Source: Acidobacteriota bacterium (GTDB taxonomy: Bacteria > Acidobacteriota > UBA4820 > DSQY01). From it: 33,398 bases of DNA. The notes beneath the pieces are model-generated. The model saw nothing but the letters and a program-made list of their open reading frames with translations. It searched no databases and was not told the origin of the DNA. Below are positions 7,426-17,879 of the stretch, one piece after another; the first letter of the stretch is position 1, and every line of letters starts with the position of its first letter. Made by a program: the position numbers and the translations under genes. The stretch lies in NCBI GenBank assembly GCA_040752915.1, contig JBFMHB010000036.1, positions 1 to 33,398 on the forward strand, written 5' to 3'.

Positions 7426-9120
7426 ATGTCGTTTTCCACCTTCGGTCTCCACCCGAACCTCCTCCAGGCCCTGGGGGATCTGGAATTCACCCGACCCACC
7501 CCGATTCAGGAAAAGGCCCTCCCGCCCCTTCTCAAGGGACGGCACGTCCTGGCCGCCGCGGCCACGGGAAGCGGAAAGACGGCGGCCTTTCTCCTCCCGA
7601 TTCTCCAGCGGTTCCTGGACCGCCCGGGCAAGGGGACCCGCGCCCTCATCCTCGCACCGACCCGCGAGCTGGCGGCCCAGATCGCCGACCACCTTCAGGC
7701 CCTGGCCCGCCACACGCCGATCCGCGGGGTCGCCATTTACGGGGGCGTGGGCATGGAGCCCCAGATCAAGGCCCTCAAGAAAGGCGTGGAAGTCGTGATC
7801 GCCACGCCGGGACGGCTCCTGGATCACATGCAGTATCCGTACACGCGATTGGATGCGTTGGAGTTTCTGGTTCTCGACGAGGCGGACCGGATGCTGGACA
7901 TGGGTTTCCTGCCGGATGTCCGACGGATCCTCGACCGGCTTCCCAAGTCCAGGCAGACCATGCTCTTTTCAGCCACGCTTCCCCTGCCCATCGTGGAGCT
8001 GGCCAGCGAGATGCTGGCAAACCCGGTGGCCATCAACGTGGAGCAGAAATCCGAGCCCGCCGCGGGCATCAACCACTCGGCCTACCCCGTCCCCCACGAA
8101 TTGAAGTCCCACCTCCTGCTGGAAATCCTCAAGCTCCCGGAGGCCCGCAGCGTCCTCGCCTTCACCCGGACGAAGCACAGGGCCAACCGCCTTGGAGACT
8201 TCCTGGAGAAGCGCGGAGTTTCCTGCGCCCGGATCCACGGCGGCCGGAGCCAGTTTCAGAGGACCGAGGCCATGACGGGCTTCAAGGCGGGCAGGTATCA
8301 GGTCCTGGTGGCCACGGACATCGCCTCCCGCGGCATTGACGTGGAGGCCCTCGGGCTCGTGGTGAACTTCGACGTGCCCCATCTCCCCGAGGAGTACATC
8401 CACCGTGTGGGCCGCACCGCGAGGGCCCAGGCGACGGGAGAGGCCTTCACGCTCGTTTCGCCGCAGGAGGAGGGCGATTTCCGCGAAATCGAGCGGCACC
8501 TTGGATGGAAGATCCCCCGGCGAACGATGGAGGGCTTCGACTACACCCGGCGGCCCGAGGAAAAGTTCGAGGTCCCCCTGGCCGAGCGGATTGCCGCCAT
8601 CCGCAAGCGCAAAGCCGAGGAGAGGGCCCGGTCCAAGTCCAAAGCAGAGCGCCGGGCGGCGGCCGAGCGGACCCTCCGGAAGGGCTCCGCGGCGGACCGG
8701 GAGTCGGGATCCCACCGGGCCGGCGACGTTGCCTTCCGGCCCGAGGAGGGAAGCGCCGCCGCGAGGTCGGCCTCTCCCGGTAAAGGACGGGGGAAGCCCC
8801 CCCGCAGGTCGCACCCGGAAGGTCCCGGCGCCCGGGGAAAGGGACAGCCGCGCGGGTCGGGTGCACAACGACCCGGGTGGAAGCCGAGGCACGGTTCCGC
8901 TCCCCCGGCGCGTGAAACGGGGCCTTCGATGCCGGGACCGCTTGTCCTTGAATCGAGGGAACCGTCGAACCTTCCCGACACCTCGGGCACCCGACAGGAC
9001 ACCTTCATCTCCCACCGGGATTCTCTGGCGGGACGGAGCCACTGGGGCCAGACCTGGAGGAAGAAGTTCGGCGGCCGCCCGGCAGAGCACGTCCCCGAGG
9101 AAAGCCAGCCCGATTCCTGA
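7426..9120 (+). CDS. rhlE: DEAD-box RNA helicase, RhlE type
   Basis: An ATP-dependent RNA helicase of 564 residues. Both RecA-like domains are complete. Visible motifs are the Q-motif region PTPIQ (24-28), Walker A ATGSGKT (46-52), PTRELAAQ (78-85), TPGRLLD (127-133), DEAD (151-154), SAT (182-184), ATDIASRGID (296-305) and HRVGRTAR (326-333). From about residue 390 there is a low-complexity, Arg/Lys/Ser/Gly-rich tail of some 170 residues, common in RhlE-like proteins and likely to bind RNA or ribosomes. RhlE-type helicases act in ribosome assembly and RNA decay. The subfamily name rests on core similarity; another DEAD-box subgroup is possible. Confidence 0.9.
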   Translation: MSFSTFGLHPNLLQALGDLEFTRPTPIQEKALPPLLKGRHVLAAAATGSGKTAAFLLPILQRFLDRPGKGTRALILAPTRELAAQIADHLQALARHTPIRGVAIYGGVGMEPQIKALKKGVEVVIATPGRLLDHMQYPYTRLDALEFLVLDEADRMLDMGFLPDVRRILDRLPKSRQTMLFSATLPLPIVELASEMLANPVAINVEQKSEPAAGINHSAYPVPHELKSHLLLEILKLPEARSVLAFTRTKHRANRLGDFLEKRGVSCARIHGGRSQFQRTEAMTGFKAGRYQVLVATDIASRGIDVEALGLVVNFDVPHLPEEYIHRVGRTARAQATGEAFTLVSPQEEGDFREIERHLGWKIPRRTMEGFDYTRRPEEKFEVPLAERIAAIRKRKAEERARSKSKAERRAAAERTLRKGSAADRESGSHRAGDVAFRPEEGSAAARSASPGKGRGKPPRRSHPEGPGARGKGQPRGSGAQRPGWKPRHGSAPPARETGPSMPGPLVLESREPSNLPDTSGTRQDTFISHRDSLAGRSHWGQTWRKKFGGRPAEHVPEESQPDS

Positions 9121-9137
9121 GCGGGCGGGCCCGATCC

Positions 9138-9164
9138 GGGGCCCCGGAGGGCGCCCGGGGCCCT
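9138..9164. terminator. Hairpin between convergent helicase and grpE genes
   Basis: A 9-bp stem, GGGCCCCGG (9139-9147) with CCGGGGCCC (9155-9163), plus an outer G-T pair and a 7-base loop. It lies between the helicase stop (9120) and the grpE stop (9178), which converge. Only two T residues follow, so strength as an intrinsic terminator is uncertain. Confidence 0.5.
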
Positions 9165-9177
9165 TCGCCGCGGCTCG

Positions 9178-9822
9178 TCAGCCTTCGCCGGTGGCGGCAT
9201 CCTGGGGACCGGTCCCCACGGCAACCTTGGCCGGCCGCAAGAGGGAATCCCCCTGGCGGTACCCGGCCTGAAGCAGACCGGCGACCTTCCCCTTCTCCCC
9301 GGGCTGAAGCGCCACGGCCTCCATGATCGTCGGGTCGAACGCGTCCCCACAGGCGGGTGAGAACCGGATGCAGGACCTGCGCTCCAGGAATTGGGCGAAC
9401 CGGCTCGAAACCAGCGAAAGGCCTTTGGCCACGGAGGGAGTGTCGGCGGCGAGGGCCGCGGCCCGGTCCAGGTCATCCATGATGTCCAATATATCCAGCA
9501 GGGTGGCCTTTTCCCGGTCGGCGAAGCGCCGCTCCAGATCCAGGGCCACTCGCTCCCTGGACCTCCTCGCCTCCTCCTCCAACTCCGCCAGCCGCTCTTT
9601 CAGGCGCGCCTCGGCGCGGGCGACCCGCCCCTCCAGCTCCTCCACGTACGTCGGCTTCAGATTGGGTTCGGCGGCGCCCACCTCCACGGTTCCATCCTCC
9701 TCGCGGCCCACCCGCCTCCGATCCACAACGGAAACGGGGTTCTTGTGCGCACGGGGGGCGGGATCGCGTTCGCCGGGTGTCTCGGTTGCCCGCTCGGGCG
9801 AAGGACACGGTTCAGCCTTCAT
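9178..9822 (-). CDS. grpE: Nucleotide exchange factor GrpE
   Basis: GrpE releases ADP from DnaK. The 214-residue product has a polar N-terminal tail, a long coiled coil (about residues 55-105, rich in Glu/Arg/Ala) and the C-terminal beta-domain with the family signatures FDPTIMEAV and GYRQGDSLLRPAKVAVG. The helix DILDIMDDLDRAAALA is the usual GrpE core. It ends the - strand cluster clpB, htpX, htrA, grpE, lying 17 nt after htrA. No dnaK, dnaJ or hrcA is in the window, so grpE is apart from its usual partners and grouped with proteases and a disaggregase. The N-terminal tail is not conserved and the exact start could be internal. Confidence 0.93.
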   Translation of the reverse strand: MKAEPCPSPERATETPGERDPAPRAHKNPVSVVDRRRVGREEDGTVEVGAAEPNLKPTYVEELEGRVARAEARLKERLAELEEEARRSRERVALDLERRFADREKATLLDILDIMDDLDRAAALAADTPSVAKGLSLVSSRFAQFLERRSCIRFSPACGDAFDPTIMEAVALQPGEKGKVAGLLQAGYRQGDSLLRPAKVAVGTGPQDAATGEG

Positions 9823-9839
9823 GGCGTATCTCCCGAAGT

Positions 9840-11159
9840 TTATTGCGACAGCAGGTCCAGGGTCACGTAGTAGGTCCAGGGGCCTCTTCCCACGCTGATG
9901 GGCAGGCCCGTCGAGCCAAGGGCCGAGCGGGACTGGGCGAGGAAATCCTCCGGGTTCTCGACGGGCTGGTCCATGACCGCCAGGATCGTGTCCCCGCTCC
10001 GGAGGCCCACCGCTTCGGCGGGCGAGCCACGGCGCACGGCCGCGACTTCAAGGGCCCGGCCCTCCGACGCCACCCGAATGCCCAGCAGTTCCCACGCCAT
10101 GGCGGGCGTCAGCCGTTCGGGCATCAGGCGGGCCTCCACCGTGGCCGAAAAGCGCTTCCCATCCCGAAGGCCCGCGAGGGTGATCTTCTGACCGGGGTTC
10201 AGAAGCGCCATCCGCGCGTTCAGGTCCCCAGCCCCGTCCAGGGTCTTTCCGTCCACGGAGGTGATGAAATCGTCCTTCTGAAGGGCGTCTTGAGGATAGG
10301 CGAAGGGGTAGGTCCGCGCGACGACCGCCCCGGAGGACTGGCCGAGCCTTTTCTTGTACGACTCGCTGGGATCGAGGACCAAGACGCCCAGCCAGGTGGG
10401 CCGGACCTTTCCGTAGGCTTTCAGCTGTTCCATCACGCGCCGGGCGCGGTTGATGGGGATGGCGAAGCCGATGCTCTGGGCCTGGCGGATGATGGCGGTA
10501 TTGACTCCGATCACCTCCCCAAGGATATTGAGCAGCGGCCCCCCCGAATTCCCCGGATTGATGGGGGCGTCCGTCTGGAGGAAGTCCGAGAACTGGCGGT
10601 CGCCCGCCGCGACGGTCCGCCCCACCGCGGAGAGGACGCCCACGGACACCGTGTTGGAGAGTCCGAAGGGATTTCCAACGGCGATGACGGTCTCCCCGAT
10701 CATGAGGTCGTCCGAGCGCCCGAGGCGCGCCGAAGGAAAGGGGCCGCCTCCCTCCAATTTCAAGAGAGCGAGATCCATCTCGGGAGCCGACCCCACCACC
10801 CGGGCCGGAAACTGCCTTCCGTCGTTGAGCGTCACCCGGATGTTGGCGCCGCCCATGATCACGTGCTCGTTGGTAAGGACGTAGCCGGCGGAATCGATGA
10901 TCACGCCGGACCCCAACGAGTTCTCCTCGCCGCGGGGAGGCCCGCCTCCGGGGAAGTCCTCCCCGAACAGGTCCCAGAAGGGGCCCGAGAACGGATTCTT
11001 CACCCGCTGCTGGGAGGAGATGTACACCACCGAAGGCGCCACCTCCCTCACCACGCGGACGACCTGCGTCTCCCGCTGGGCTCGGGTTCCCTGGGCAGGC
11101 ACCCAAAGCGTGGACAGGGCAAGGACCGCCGCCGCGACGCTCGCTCTCGCGCTTTGCAT
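9840..11159 (-). CDS. HtrA/DegP-type serine protease with two PDZ domains
   Basis: A periplasmic trypsin-like protease/chaperone for misfolded envelope proteins. The 439-residue protein has a signal peptide (about residues 1-27, ending in AQ), a protease domain with catalytic His99 (TNEHV), Asp129 (MDLALLKL) and Ser205 (GNSGGPLL), and two PDZ domains at about 245-325 and 345-430. A Gly/Pro/Phe-rich loop (about 54-78) corresponds to the LA loop of DegP/DegQ. All three catalytic residues are present, so it should be active. It sits between htpX and grpE in the stress cluster; the htpX stop is 37 nt upstream. Whether it is DegP, DegQ or DegS in function cannot be decided from sequence alone, though two PDZ domains argue against DegS. 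Confidence 0.95.
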   Translation of the reverse strand: MQSARASVAAAVLALSTLWVPAQGTRAQRETQVVRVVREVAPSVVYISSQQRVKNPFSGPFWDLFGEDFPGGGPPRGEENSLGSGVIIDSAGYVLTNEHVIMGGANIRVTLNDGRQFPARVVGSAPEMDLALLKLEGGGPFPSARLGRSDDLMIGETVIAVGNPFGLSNTVSVGVLSAVGRTVAAGDRQFSDFLQTDAPINPGNSGGPLLNILGEVIGVNTAIIRQAQSIGFAIPINRARRVMEQLKAYGKVRPTWLGVLVLDPSESYKKRLGQSSGAVVARTYPFAYPQDALQKDDFITSVDGKTLDGAGDLNARMALLNPGQKITLAGLRDGKRFSATVEARLMPERLTPAMAWELLGIRVASEGRALEVAAVRRGSPAEAVGLRSGDTILAVMDQPVENPEDFLAQSRSALGSTGLPISVGRGPWTYYVTLDLLSQ

Positions 11160-11196
11160 TTCGGATTCCCCCGCAGAACCGGGTCCCGCGACCCCG

Positions 11197-12045
11197 TCAG
11201 CCCCTCATTCCCATGAGCCTTTCGATCCGCTTGGGGATCGGCGGGTGCGTGGAGAACAGGCTGAACAGGCCGCCCCCGGTGAACGGCTTGACGATGAACA
11301 TGTGGGACGTGGCGGGGCTCGCCTGCAGGGGAACCCGCTTGGACCAGGCGTCCAGCTTCTTGAGCGCCTCCGCCAAGCCATACGGGTTTCCGGCGTAGGA
11401 GGCCCCGCCCGCATCGGCGGCGTATTCCCGGGATCGGGAGATCGCCATCTGGATGAGCAACGCGGCGATGGGCGCCACCACGGCCGCGACGAGCAGACCG
11501 ATGGGATTGAAGCCGCCTTCGCGGTCGTCGCTTCGGCCGCCGCCGAAGATGGCGGCCCACCGAGCCATGCTCGCGATAAACATGATCGCCGAGGCGATGG
11601 AGGCGGCCACCGTGCCGATGAGGATGTCGCGGTGCTTCACGTGGGCGAGTTCGTGGGCCAGTACGCCCTTGAGTTCCTCCTCCGAAAGGAGGCGGACGAT
11701 GCCGTCCGTCACCGCCACCGCCGCGTGCTCGGGGTTGCGCCCCGTGGCGAAGGCGTTGGGGCTCTCGTCGGGGATCCGGTACACCCGTGGCTTGGGGATT
11801 CCGGCCCGCTGACTGAGCTCGCTCACTACCGCGTGCAGGCGCGGGGCCTCGGCCTCCGTCACTTCTCTGGCCTGGTAGGAGGCCAGGACCATCTTGTCGG
11901 AAAACCAGTAGGAGAAGAAATTAATCGCAAGCGAAATGAAGAAGGCGATCATCGCCCCGCGCTGACCCGCCACGGCGCCGCCCACGAGCATGAGGAGCCC
12001 GGCCAGCGCCGCAAAGAGCACCATCGTTCTGAACCAATTTCCCAT
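11197..12045 (-). CDS. htpX: Membrane zinc metalloprotease HtpX (M48)
   Basis: HtpX is an inner-membrane protease that degrades damaged membrane proteins. The 282-residue protein has two N-terminal membrane segments (about residues 8-26 and 31-48), the zinc motif HELAH (His131, Glu132, His135) and the third ligand Glu207 in SREYAAD. Two more hydrophobic segments (about 143-168 and 181-202) lie between the ligands, as in the family. The ending STHPPIPKRIERL is also typical. It lies 54 nt after clpB and 37 nt before htrA on the same strand, so co-transcription is likely. Confidence 0.96.
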   Translation of the reverse strand: MGNWFRTMVLFAALAGLLMLVGGAVAGQRGAMIAFFISLAINFFSYWFSDKMVLASYQAREVTEAEAPRLHAVVSELSQRAGIPKPRVYRIPDESPNAFATGRNPEHAAVAVTDGIVRLLSEEELKGVLAHELAHVKHRDILIGTVAASIASAIMFIASMARWAAIFGGGRSDDREGGFNPIGLLVAAVVAPIAALLIQMAISRSREYAADAGGASYAGNPYGLAEALKKLDAWSKRVPLQASPATSHMFIVKPFTGGGLFSLFSTHPPIPKRIERLMGMRG

Positions 12046-12099
12046 GACCGTCCTCCAAGACCCATCCGGAAGGGCCGAGCCCCCGGATCGCGGGCCCGA

Positions 12100-14697
12100 C
12101 TACTGTAACACTTCAGCCACCCGTTCGAATGCCGGCTCGCCCGCCCCCATGGTCACGCGCACCCGGTCGCCGGAGACGAACCGCCCCGCCAGCACCTCTT
12201 GGGCCAGCTTGTTTTCCAGGTGCCTCTGGATCGCCCTTCGCAGCGGCCGGGCCCCGTAGTCCGGGTCCCAACCCGCCTCCGCGAGGAAGGACTTGACCTC
12301 CGGGGCGACCTCCAGGGCCAGTCCCCTCTCCTCGAGTCGCCGGGCGAGCCTTCCGAGCTGGATGTCCACGACGGCTTCCAGGTCTCTCCTGGAAAGGGAT
12401 CGGAAGAAGATCACCTCGTCCAGACGGTTCAGGAACTCGGGACGGAAGGTGGACTTGAGGTCCTGGAAGATTCGCTCCCTGGCGGCCGCGCCGCCCTCCC
12501 CCTCCAGTTCTCCCATCCAACGCGAACCCACGTTGCTCGTCATGACGAGGAGGGTTTGCGTGAAGTCGACCGTCCGGCCCTTCCCGTCCGTGAGCCGGCC
12601 GTCCTCGAGGACCTGGAGGAGCACGTTGAACACGTCGGGGTGGGCCTTTTCGACCTCGTCCAGAAGAACCACGCTGTACGGCCGCCGGTGAACGGCCTCC
12701 GTGAGCTGTCCTCCCTCCTCGTATCCCACGTACCCGGGAGGGGCCCCGATGAGACGGGCCACCGAGTGCTTTTCCATGTACTCGCTCATGTCCAGCCGGA
12801 CCATGGCCCGCTCGTCGTCGAAGAGGAATTCGGCCAGGGCGCGGCACAGTTCCGTCTTCCCTACCCCCGTGGGCCCCATGAACAGGAAGGAGCCGATGGG
12901 TCGCCGGGGATCGGCGAGTCCGGAACGGGACCGCCGCACGGCGTCGGACACGGCGGACACGGCCTGGTCCTGCCCGACCACCCGGGTTTCGAGACGCTCC
13001 TCCATGTGTAGGAGCTTCTGGCGCTCGCCTTCGAGCATCCGGGCCACGGGGATCCCCGTCCAGGCCGAAACGACCTGGGCCACGTCCTCCTCCTCCACCT
13101 CCTCCTTGAGGAGGGGGGAGCCCTTTTGGCTTCCCCTGAGCCTCTCCTGGACCTCGCGGAGGCGGGCCTCGGCCCCGGGCAGCCGGCCGTACCTCAACCG
13201 GGCCGCCTCGTCGAAGTTGCCGATGCGCTCGGCCCGCTCGGCTTCCCCTCGAAGGTTCTCGATTTCCTTTCGGATGGACTGGATCTCGCGGATCGCGTCC
13301 CGCTCCGCCTGCCACCGGGCGCGCAGGGCGCGTCCCCGCTCCTCGAGGCCGGAGAGTTCCTTCTCGATCTCCTCCAGGCGGGCCAGGGAGGCCGGGTCGC
13401 TCTCCTTGGTCAGCGCCTGCTTTTCGATCTGGAGGGATGCCACCCTCCGCTCCACCCCATCGAGTTCGTAGGGTCTCGAATCGATCTGGATCCGCAGGCG
13501 GGCCGCCGATTCGTCCACGAGGTCGATGGCCTTGTCGGGCAGCCGGCGGTCGGGGAGGTACCGGTGGGACAGCGTCACGGCGGCCACCAGGGCCGCATCG
13601 CGGATCCGCACCCCGTGATGGACTTCCAGCCGCTCTTTGAGGCCCCGCAAGATGCCCACCGAGTCCTCCACCGAAGGCTCTCCCACGAACACGGGTTGAA
13701 AGCGGCGCTCCAGGGCCGGGTCCTTTTCCACGTGCTTTCGGTACTCGGCGAGCGTCGTGGCCCCGATGGCGTGCAATTCACCCCTGGCCAACGCGGGCTT
13801 GAGGATGTTCGCGGCATCCATGGCGCCCTCGGCGGCGCCCGCCCCAACGAGGGTGTGCAACTCGTCGATGAACAGGATGATGCCGCCCTCGGAGGTGACG
13901 ATCTCTTTGACCACGGCCTTGAGCCGGTCCTCGAATTCGCCTCGGAACTTGGTCCCCGCGATGAGCGAGGCGAGGTCCAGCTGAACCAGCCGCTTGTCCT
14001 TCAGCGATTCGGGCACGTCGCCGTCGGAGATCCTCAGAGCGAGCCCCTCCACGATGGCCGTCTTGCCCACTCCAGGATCCCCCACGAGCACGGGGTTGTT
14101 CTTCGTCCGGCGCGCCAGGACCTGGGTCAGGCGCCGGATCTCTTCATCGCGGCCGATGACCGGATCGAGGCGCCGGAGCCGCGCCAGCTCCGTAAGGTCC
14201 CTCCCGTATTGCTCGAGCGCCTGGTACTTGCCTTCGGGATTGGGGTCGGTGATGCGCTGGGCGCCTCGGATTTCCTGGAGGGCCGCCATGAGGCGCTCGG
14301 GGGTGACCTTGGAGGCCGCCAGGGCCCGCCCCGCCTCCGAGTTCTGGGCCTCCAGAGCGGCCGCCAGGAGGTGTTCCGTCGAAGTGTAGTCGTCCTTAAA
14401 GAACCTCGCCTGGGCGTGGGCCGCGTCGAGAAGTCCGAGGGAGTCCCGGGACAGGACGGGATCGCTTCCTCCCTGGACCTTGGGCAAGCGGTCCAGGGCC
14501 GCCTGGAGACGGTTGGTCAGCGGAAGGGGGTCCACTCCGAGCTTGTCCAGGACCCCTCGGACCACTCCGCCCTCCTGGCGGAGCGCCGCCAGGACCAGGT
14601 GTTCGGGAACCAGCTCCGGATTGCCGCGCCTCTTGGCTTCTTCAAAGGCGGCCTGGATAACCTCTTTGAACTTGTCTGTGAACCGATCCCAGTTCAT
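12100..14697 (-). CDS. clpB: ATP-dependent disaggregase ClpB
   Basis: ClpB is a hexameric AAA+ disaggregase that works with DnaK to recover aggregated proteins. The 865-residue protein has the Clp N domain ([13 protein letters not shown]), NBD1 with Walker A GDPGVGKT near residue 205 and Walker B ILFIDELH, a coiled-coil middle domain (about 400-520, Arg/Glu-rich), and NBD2 with GPTGVGKT near 605, the pore loop GYVGYEEGG and [10 protein letters not shown]. The middle domain separates it from ClpA and ClpX. I chose ATG 14697 because GGAGAGG lies six bases upstream; ATG 14703 and GTG 14712 are in frame but place that motif too close. It is first in a cluster with htpX, htrA and grpE and has a near-consensus promoter. 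Confidence 0.97.
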   Translation of the reverse strand: MNWDRFTDKFKEVIQAAFEEAKRRGNPELVPEHLVLAALRQEGGVVRGVLDKLGVDPLPLTNRLQAALDRLPKVQGGSDPVLSRDSLGLLDAAHAQARFFKDDYTSTEHLLAAALEAQNSEAGRALAASKVTPERLMAALQEIRGAQRITDPNPEGKYQALEQYGRDLTELARLRRLDPVIGRDEEIRRLTQVLARRTKNNPVLVGDPGVGKTAIVEGLALRISDGDVPESLKDKRLVQLDLASLIAGTKFRGEFEDRLKAVVKEIVTSEGGIILFIDELHTLVGAGAAEGAMDAANILKPALARGELHAIGATTLAEYRKHVEKDPALERRFQPVFVGEPSVEDSVGILRGLKERLEVHHGVRIRDAALVAAVTLSHRYLPDRRLPDKAIDLVDESAARLRIQIDSRPYELDGVERRVASLQIEKQALTKESDPASLARLEEIEKELSGLEERGRALRARWQAERDAIREIQSIRKEIENLRGEAERAERIGNFDEAARLRYGRLPGAEARLREVQERLRGSQKGSPLLKEEVEEEDVAQVVSAWTGIPVARMLEGERQKLLHMEERLETRVVGQDQAVSAVSDAVRRSRSGLADPRRPIGSFLFMGPTGVGKTELCRALAEFLFDDERAMVRLDMSEYMEKHSVARLIGAPPGYVGYEEGGQLTEAVHRRPYSVVLLDEVEKAHPDVFNVLLQVLEDGRLTDGKGRTVDFTQTLLVMTSNVGSRWMGELEGEGGAAARERIFQDLKSTFRPEFLNRLDEVIFFRSLSRRDLEAVVDIQLGRLARRLEERGLALEVAPEVKSFLAEAGWDPDYGARPLRRAIQRHLENKLAQEVLAGRFVSGDRVRVTMGAGEPAFERVAEVLQ

Positions 14698-14756
14698 TTC
14701 CATCCTCTCCACGGCGGCCCTTTCTGGATCAGGGCTCCATATCTAAGCCGGATTAC

Positions 14757-14785
14757 AGTATATATCCTTAGCATATTGATGTCAA
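14757..14785 (-). promoter_or_regulatory. clpB: Sigma-70-type promoter of clpB
   Basis: On the - strand, TTGACA (14785-14780, 6/6 consensus), a 17-nt spacer and TATACT (14762-14757, 5/6) form an excellent housekeeping promoter about 60 bases before the clpB start. No CIRCE element or sigma-32-like box is visible. An imperfect inverted repeat (CTAAGccgGAT at 14743-14753 and ATCCTTAG at 14764-14771) flanks the -10 box and could be an operator. The divergent kinase gene starts at 14876, so this AT-rich stretch is shared. Confidence 0.75.
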
Positions 14786-14875
14786 GTTTGTGGAGAGACC
14801 CAGCGCAAGGCCGACGGGAAGGGGGCTTCCCCGAGGAGTCCCTCTTGTGACAGAATGCAAACATAGGCGGCGAAC

Positions 14876-16801
<1,926 letters not shown>

Positions 16802-16808
16802 CCTCAGC

Positions 16809-17879
16809 TTGTTCGCTCTACTGCCGGTGCTGGCGGGGGGGACGGTTTCCACCTTTCCCCCGGATCCTTCCTCCCCGGCCCTGCGGGAGCCGGCCGCCAC
16901 CGCCCGGGCGGCGCTGTTCGGGGGCCGTCCCGACCGCGCCTACCGGATGCTCCTGTCCAATCCGAAGCCGGAGGGCACCTCGGGAGAGGACGCCGAGGTC
17001 CTGGCCCGGTGCCTGGTGGCCCTGGATCGACCGCTGGAGGCCGCGGCCCTCCTGGCGAGATTTCCCGGAGAGGACCCTTCTCGCGGGGCACGCTTGAGGG
17101 TCCTTCTCGACCGTTCCATGGGCCTGGCCGGCCGCATCAACCTCACGGTCCGCCCCTCGCCGCCGCCGGAGGTCGATCGAAAAACGCTGCGGTCGGCCGT
17201 CGCGGCTGCCCCCGCCCCGGACGGGGGAAGCTACCTCCTGACCCGCACCGCGTTCTTGAGCCTGGATTCCAGCGGCAAGGTCACCTCCAGCAGGGCCTTC
17301 CCGGGCGGCACGGATCTCTGCCTGGACGAGGCCGGAAAGCCCCTGGCTCTGGGCAAGGGGGTCCTCCTTTGGGGGGATCGGACGATCCCCCTGGACCCAT
17401 CGTTGGGGGAGCCCACCTCGGCCGTGGCCCTTCCGGAAGGAAACCTGGCCCTCCTGGACTCCCGGGGCAGGCGTCTCCTCAAGGTGGACCCACGCGGGGT
17501 CGCTCTGGGAAGCGCCAGGCTCACCTTGAGCGAACCGCAAAGGGTGCGCGCTGACTGGGCCGGGCGCATTTATGTGGCGGACGGGGCATCGGGACGGGTC
17601 CACGTCTTCGGCGGAGATCTGGCTCCCCTTTCGGTCATCGATCCCGCGTCCCGAGGCATCCTTCTGCGAAGCCTGAGGGATTTTCACGTGGATTTCGCCG
17701 GCAACGTCCTGCTTCTCGACGGTCGGGCGAAGCGCTTGTTCCTTTTCTCCCACGACGGGAAGCTTCTGTGGAGCTCCGTGGAGGACTCGCCGCGGATCCG
17801 CTGCGTGGGATGGGACGGCCTCGACGAGATCCTCTTCGTGGAGGACCGGGAAGGTCGCCTGGGGAGGATCGAGCCGTGA
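16809..17879 (+). CDS. Secreted NHL-like beta-propeller protein
   Basis: A protein of about 356 residues with no family I can name. The N-terminus is hydrophobic (LFALLPVLAGG) and looks like a signal peptide. A short helical stretch follows, then from about residue 130 repeated strands with an NHL/propeller rhythm (for example LLDSRGRRLLKVDPRG, IYVADGASGRVHVFGGD, LLLDGRAKRLFLFSHDGKLLW). The start is uncertain. TTG 16809 is the nearest usable codon after the kinase stop, but it gives a signal peptide without a positive n-region. The frame continues upstream within the kinase gene and includes an Arg just before the hydrophobic stretch, so an unusual upstream start is possible. Its stop overlaps the start of the next gene. 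Confidence 0.72.
   Translation: MFALLPVLAGGTVSTFPPDPSSPALREPAATARAALFGGRPDRAYRMLLSNPKPEGTSGEDAEVLARCLVALDRPLEAAALLARFPGEDPSRGARLRVLLDRSMGLAGRINLTVRPSPPPEVDRKTLRSAVAAAPAPDGGSYLLTRTAFLSLDSSGKVTSSRAFPGGTDLCLDEAGKPLALGKGVLLWGDRTIPLDPSLGEPTSAVALPEGNLALLDSRGRRLLKVDPRGVALGSARLTLSEPQRVRADWAGRIYVADGASGRVHVFGGDLAPLSVIDPASRGILLRSLRDFHVDFAGNVLLLDGRAKRLFLFSHDGKLLWSSVEDSPRIRCVGWDGLDEILFVEDREGRLGRIEP

Noticed and set aside
14757-14785. A CIRCE or sigma-32 site before clpB
   Set aside because: The TTAGCACTC/GAGTGCTAA pattern is absent, and the -35/-10 boxes fit the housekeeping consensus.
13126-14850. A 574-codon + strand open frame opposite clpB
   Set aside because: ClpB on the other strand is unmistakable; the antisense frame has no recognisable domain.
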